From: Mesodorylaimus sp. YZB2_4 | Taxonomy: Eukaryota > Nematoda > Enoplea > Dorylaimida > Dorylaimidae | DNA: 64,000 nt | Direction: 5' to 3' | Assembly: GCA_030248295.1 (NCBI GenBank) | Contig: JASANH010001684.1 | Span: 62,001 to 126,000, forward strand | Shown: positions 62,819 through 64,000 of the stretch, one piece after another | Position numbering within the stretch: the stretch's first letter is position 1 | Layout: every line of letters starts with the position of its first letter | Notes under the pieces: generated by a model | Told to the model about the DNA's origin: nothing | What the model saw: the letters and a program-made list of their open reading frames with translations, nothing else | The model's database searches: none | Program-made: the position numbers and the translations under genes

Positions 62819-64000
62819 GTGTGAAGCGTCCAGTGGATTCGACGGGTTCCGTCTCGCAGGTCGGTGGTGTTCATTTTTCAAGTACATAGTCTTGATGTTG
62901 TTTGTGTAAAAAATCTTCTGGAAGTTTAAAGGATTTGCATAATTTTTTTGTCAGAAAGGTGCTTAGTAATAGTCATGTGTAAAGGTTTTGATTTATTTAC
63001 AGAAAATTGCAGTTCACAAGTATTTGGCTGTAACCTTCGAATATTTCATCACTGTTGTATTTACAATTGTCGGTAGTGTGTGATTGGTGCTAATAGTCAA
63101 TTAACGGTTCCCTGTCGTGTGATATGTAAATTTTAGCCGATGAAATGGTTTTTGTTTTGTAATATACGAATATAATGCGGTTTTATTCGCGCGAGCTCCC
63201 AATATTTTATTCCTCTGTTTAGTTGTCATGGTTTTGCTTTTAGTGCCATTAAACGCTGTTAGAAATTGTAAAATACGTATACGAAATGTGGAACGGCAAG
63301 GTAATTTGTGTGGAATGGATGTGGGACGTTGAGAGAAGGAAATACACAAATTGGATACGATTTTTAAAACCATATAAACTTGCTCGCTAAGAGTATCCAA
63401 CAAAGATATATATTTGCGCTCAGTTAACAAATTGCCTGCAGTAACCAAAATCCAACCTTGTTTAGATCCTTCTTGCATCGATGGCAGAAAAGCCAGCGAT
63501 GGCCCTAAAGTAATGCTCATTGTGTAATAAAGTTGTTAACCGTTAACGCTATTAACGATATTTAACGCGTTAACGGCATCGTTTTTGGCTAACGTTATTA
63601 ACGGTAACGATAACGATATCTATTTTCAGAGAACGCGTTATAACGGTAACGGTATCTTTTTTGTGTCGAATAACGCGTTATTTGTGCATACACTACTACA
63701 GCGTCAAATTTAAAATCTGCCCTTGTTTCCAGCGATATAGCATGAGATGTCTGCTAATGGGGGGGGGGGGGGGGGAATGTTCCGCATCCGCGGACAGACA
63801 GTGTGAGTGTGTCAGTGATTATATGTACTTTTGTGTTTCGTCATTCGACGCCAGCGTGTCATTGGATGTCGCCTGATTGGTTATCAGAAATTTCTTCATT
63901 AAGAAATTTTCGATATTGATATCCAAAATAATGTCGAATTTGGGAGTAGGAAATAATACTGATGACAAAGACTGTATTAATATAACAGATCCAGTCACTT
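62819..64000. other. Downstream flank of peroxidase B
   Basis: No further gene is supported. Contains AATAAA at 63526-63531, a possible distal polyadenylation signal about 700 bases past the stop, a TAACG-rich tract at 63533-63681 and a 17-G run at 63759-63775. Confidence 0.45.
63533..63681. repeat. Degenerate TAACG/CGTTA tract
   Basis: Dense repetition of TAACG words in both orientations (GTTAACG, TAACGCGTTA, TAACGGTAACG). It forms many short palindromes over 150 bases. Confidence 0.7.

Overview
This is a nuclear genome window from an animal, most likely a nematode. Coding regions are split by GT-AG introns of about 50 to 2,400 bases. Two neighbouring genes join an ShKT domain to an animal haem peroxidase, an arrangement well known in nematodes (the SKPO/MLT-7 type). 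A large minus-strand gene has the F-BAR, C1 and RhoGAP layout of C. elegans SPV-1. Clade and species cannot be fixed from the sequence. Genes occupy a minority of the window; the rest is long introns and gene-poor, repeat-rich DNA.

Layout. Positions 1-681 (minus): internal exons of a TRIM23 (ARD1/arc-1) orthologue that runs off the left edge. 2158-3312 (minus): an intronless GPANK1-like gene with ankyrin repeats and a G-patch. About 5436-6557 (minus): an intronless 7TM receptor-like gene. 7.0-11.6 kb: no supported gene, but inverted repeats and a tRNA-derived SINE. 11695-24693 (minus): the SPV-1/ARHGAP29/ARHGAP45-type RhoGAP. I could reconstruct 19 exons whose phases all match. 24.7-40.7 kb: no confident gene. 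It holds a decayed gene copy, a TIR element, minisatellites, a zinc-finger-derived inverted duplication and poly-G tracts. 41074-42419 (minus): a five-exon secreted acidic repeat protein with no family I recognise. A broken partial copy of its 3' end lies at about 31838-32275. 46955-54118 and 56685-62818 (plus): two tandem ShKT-peroxidase genes, seven exons each.

How the genes work together. The two peroxidases are clearly paralogues and probably act outside the cell in cuticle cross-linking or in oxidative chemistry of the matrix or gut. The other genes have unrelated roles: ubiquitin/ARF signalling, RNA-associated G-patch function, a receptor, and Rho regulation of actomyosin. There is no operon-like clustering. 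The most notable non-standard items are the acidic secreted protein with its decayed copy, the very different linkers in the two peroxidases, the inverted duplication of a decayed zinc-finger sequence, and the many long poly-G tracts.
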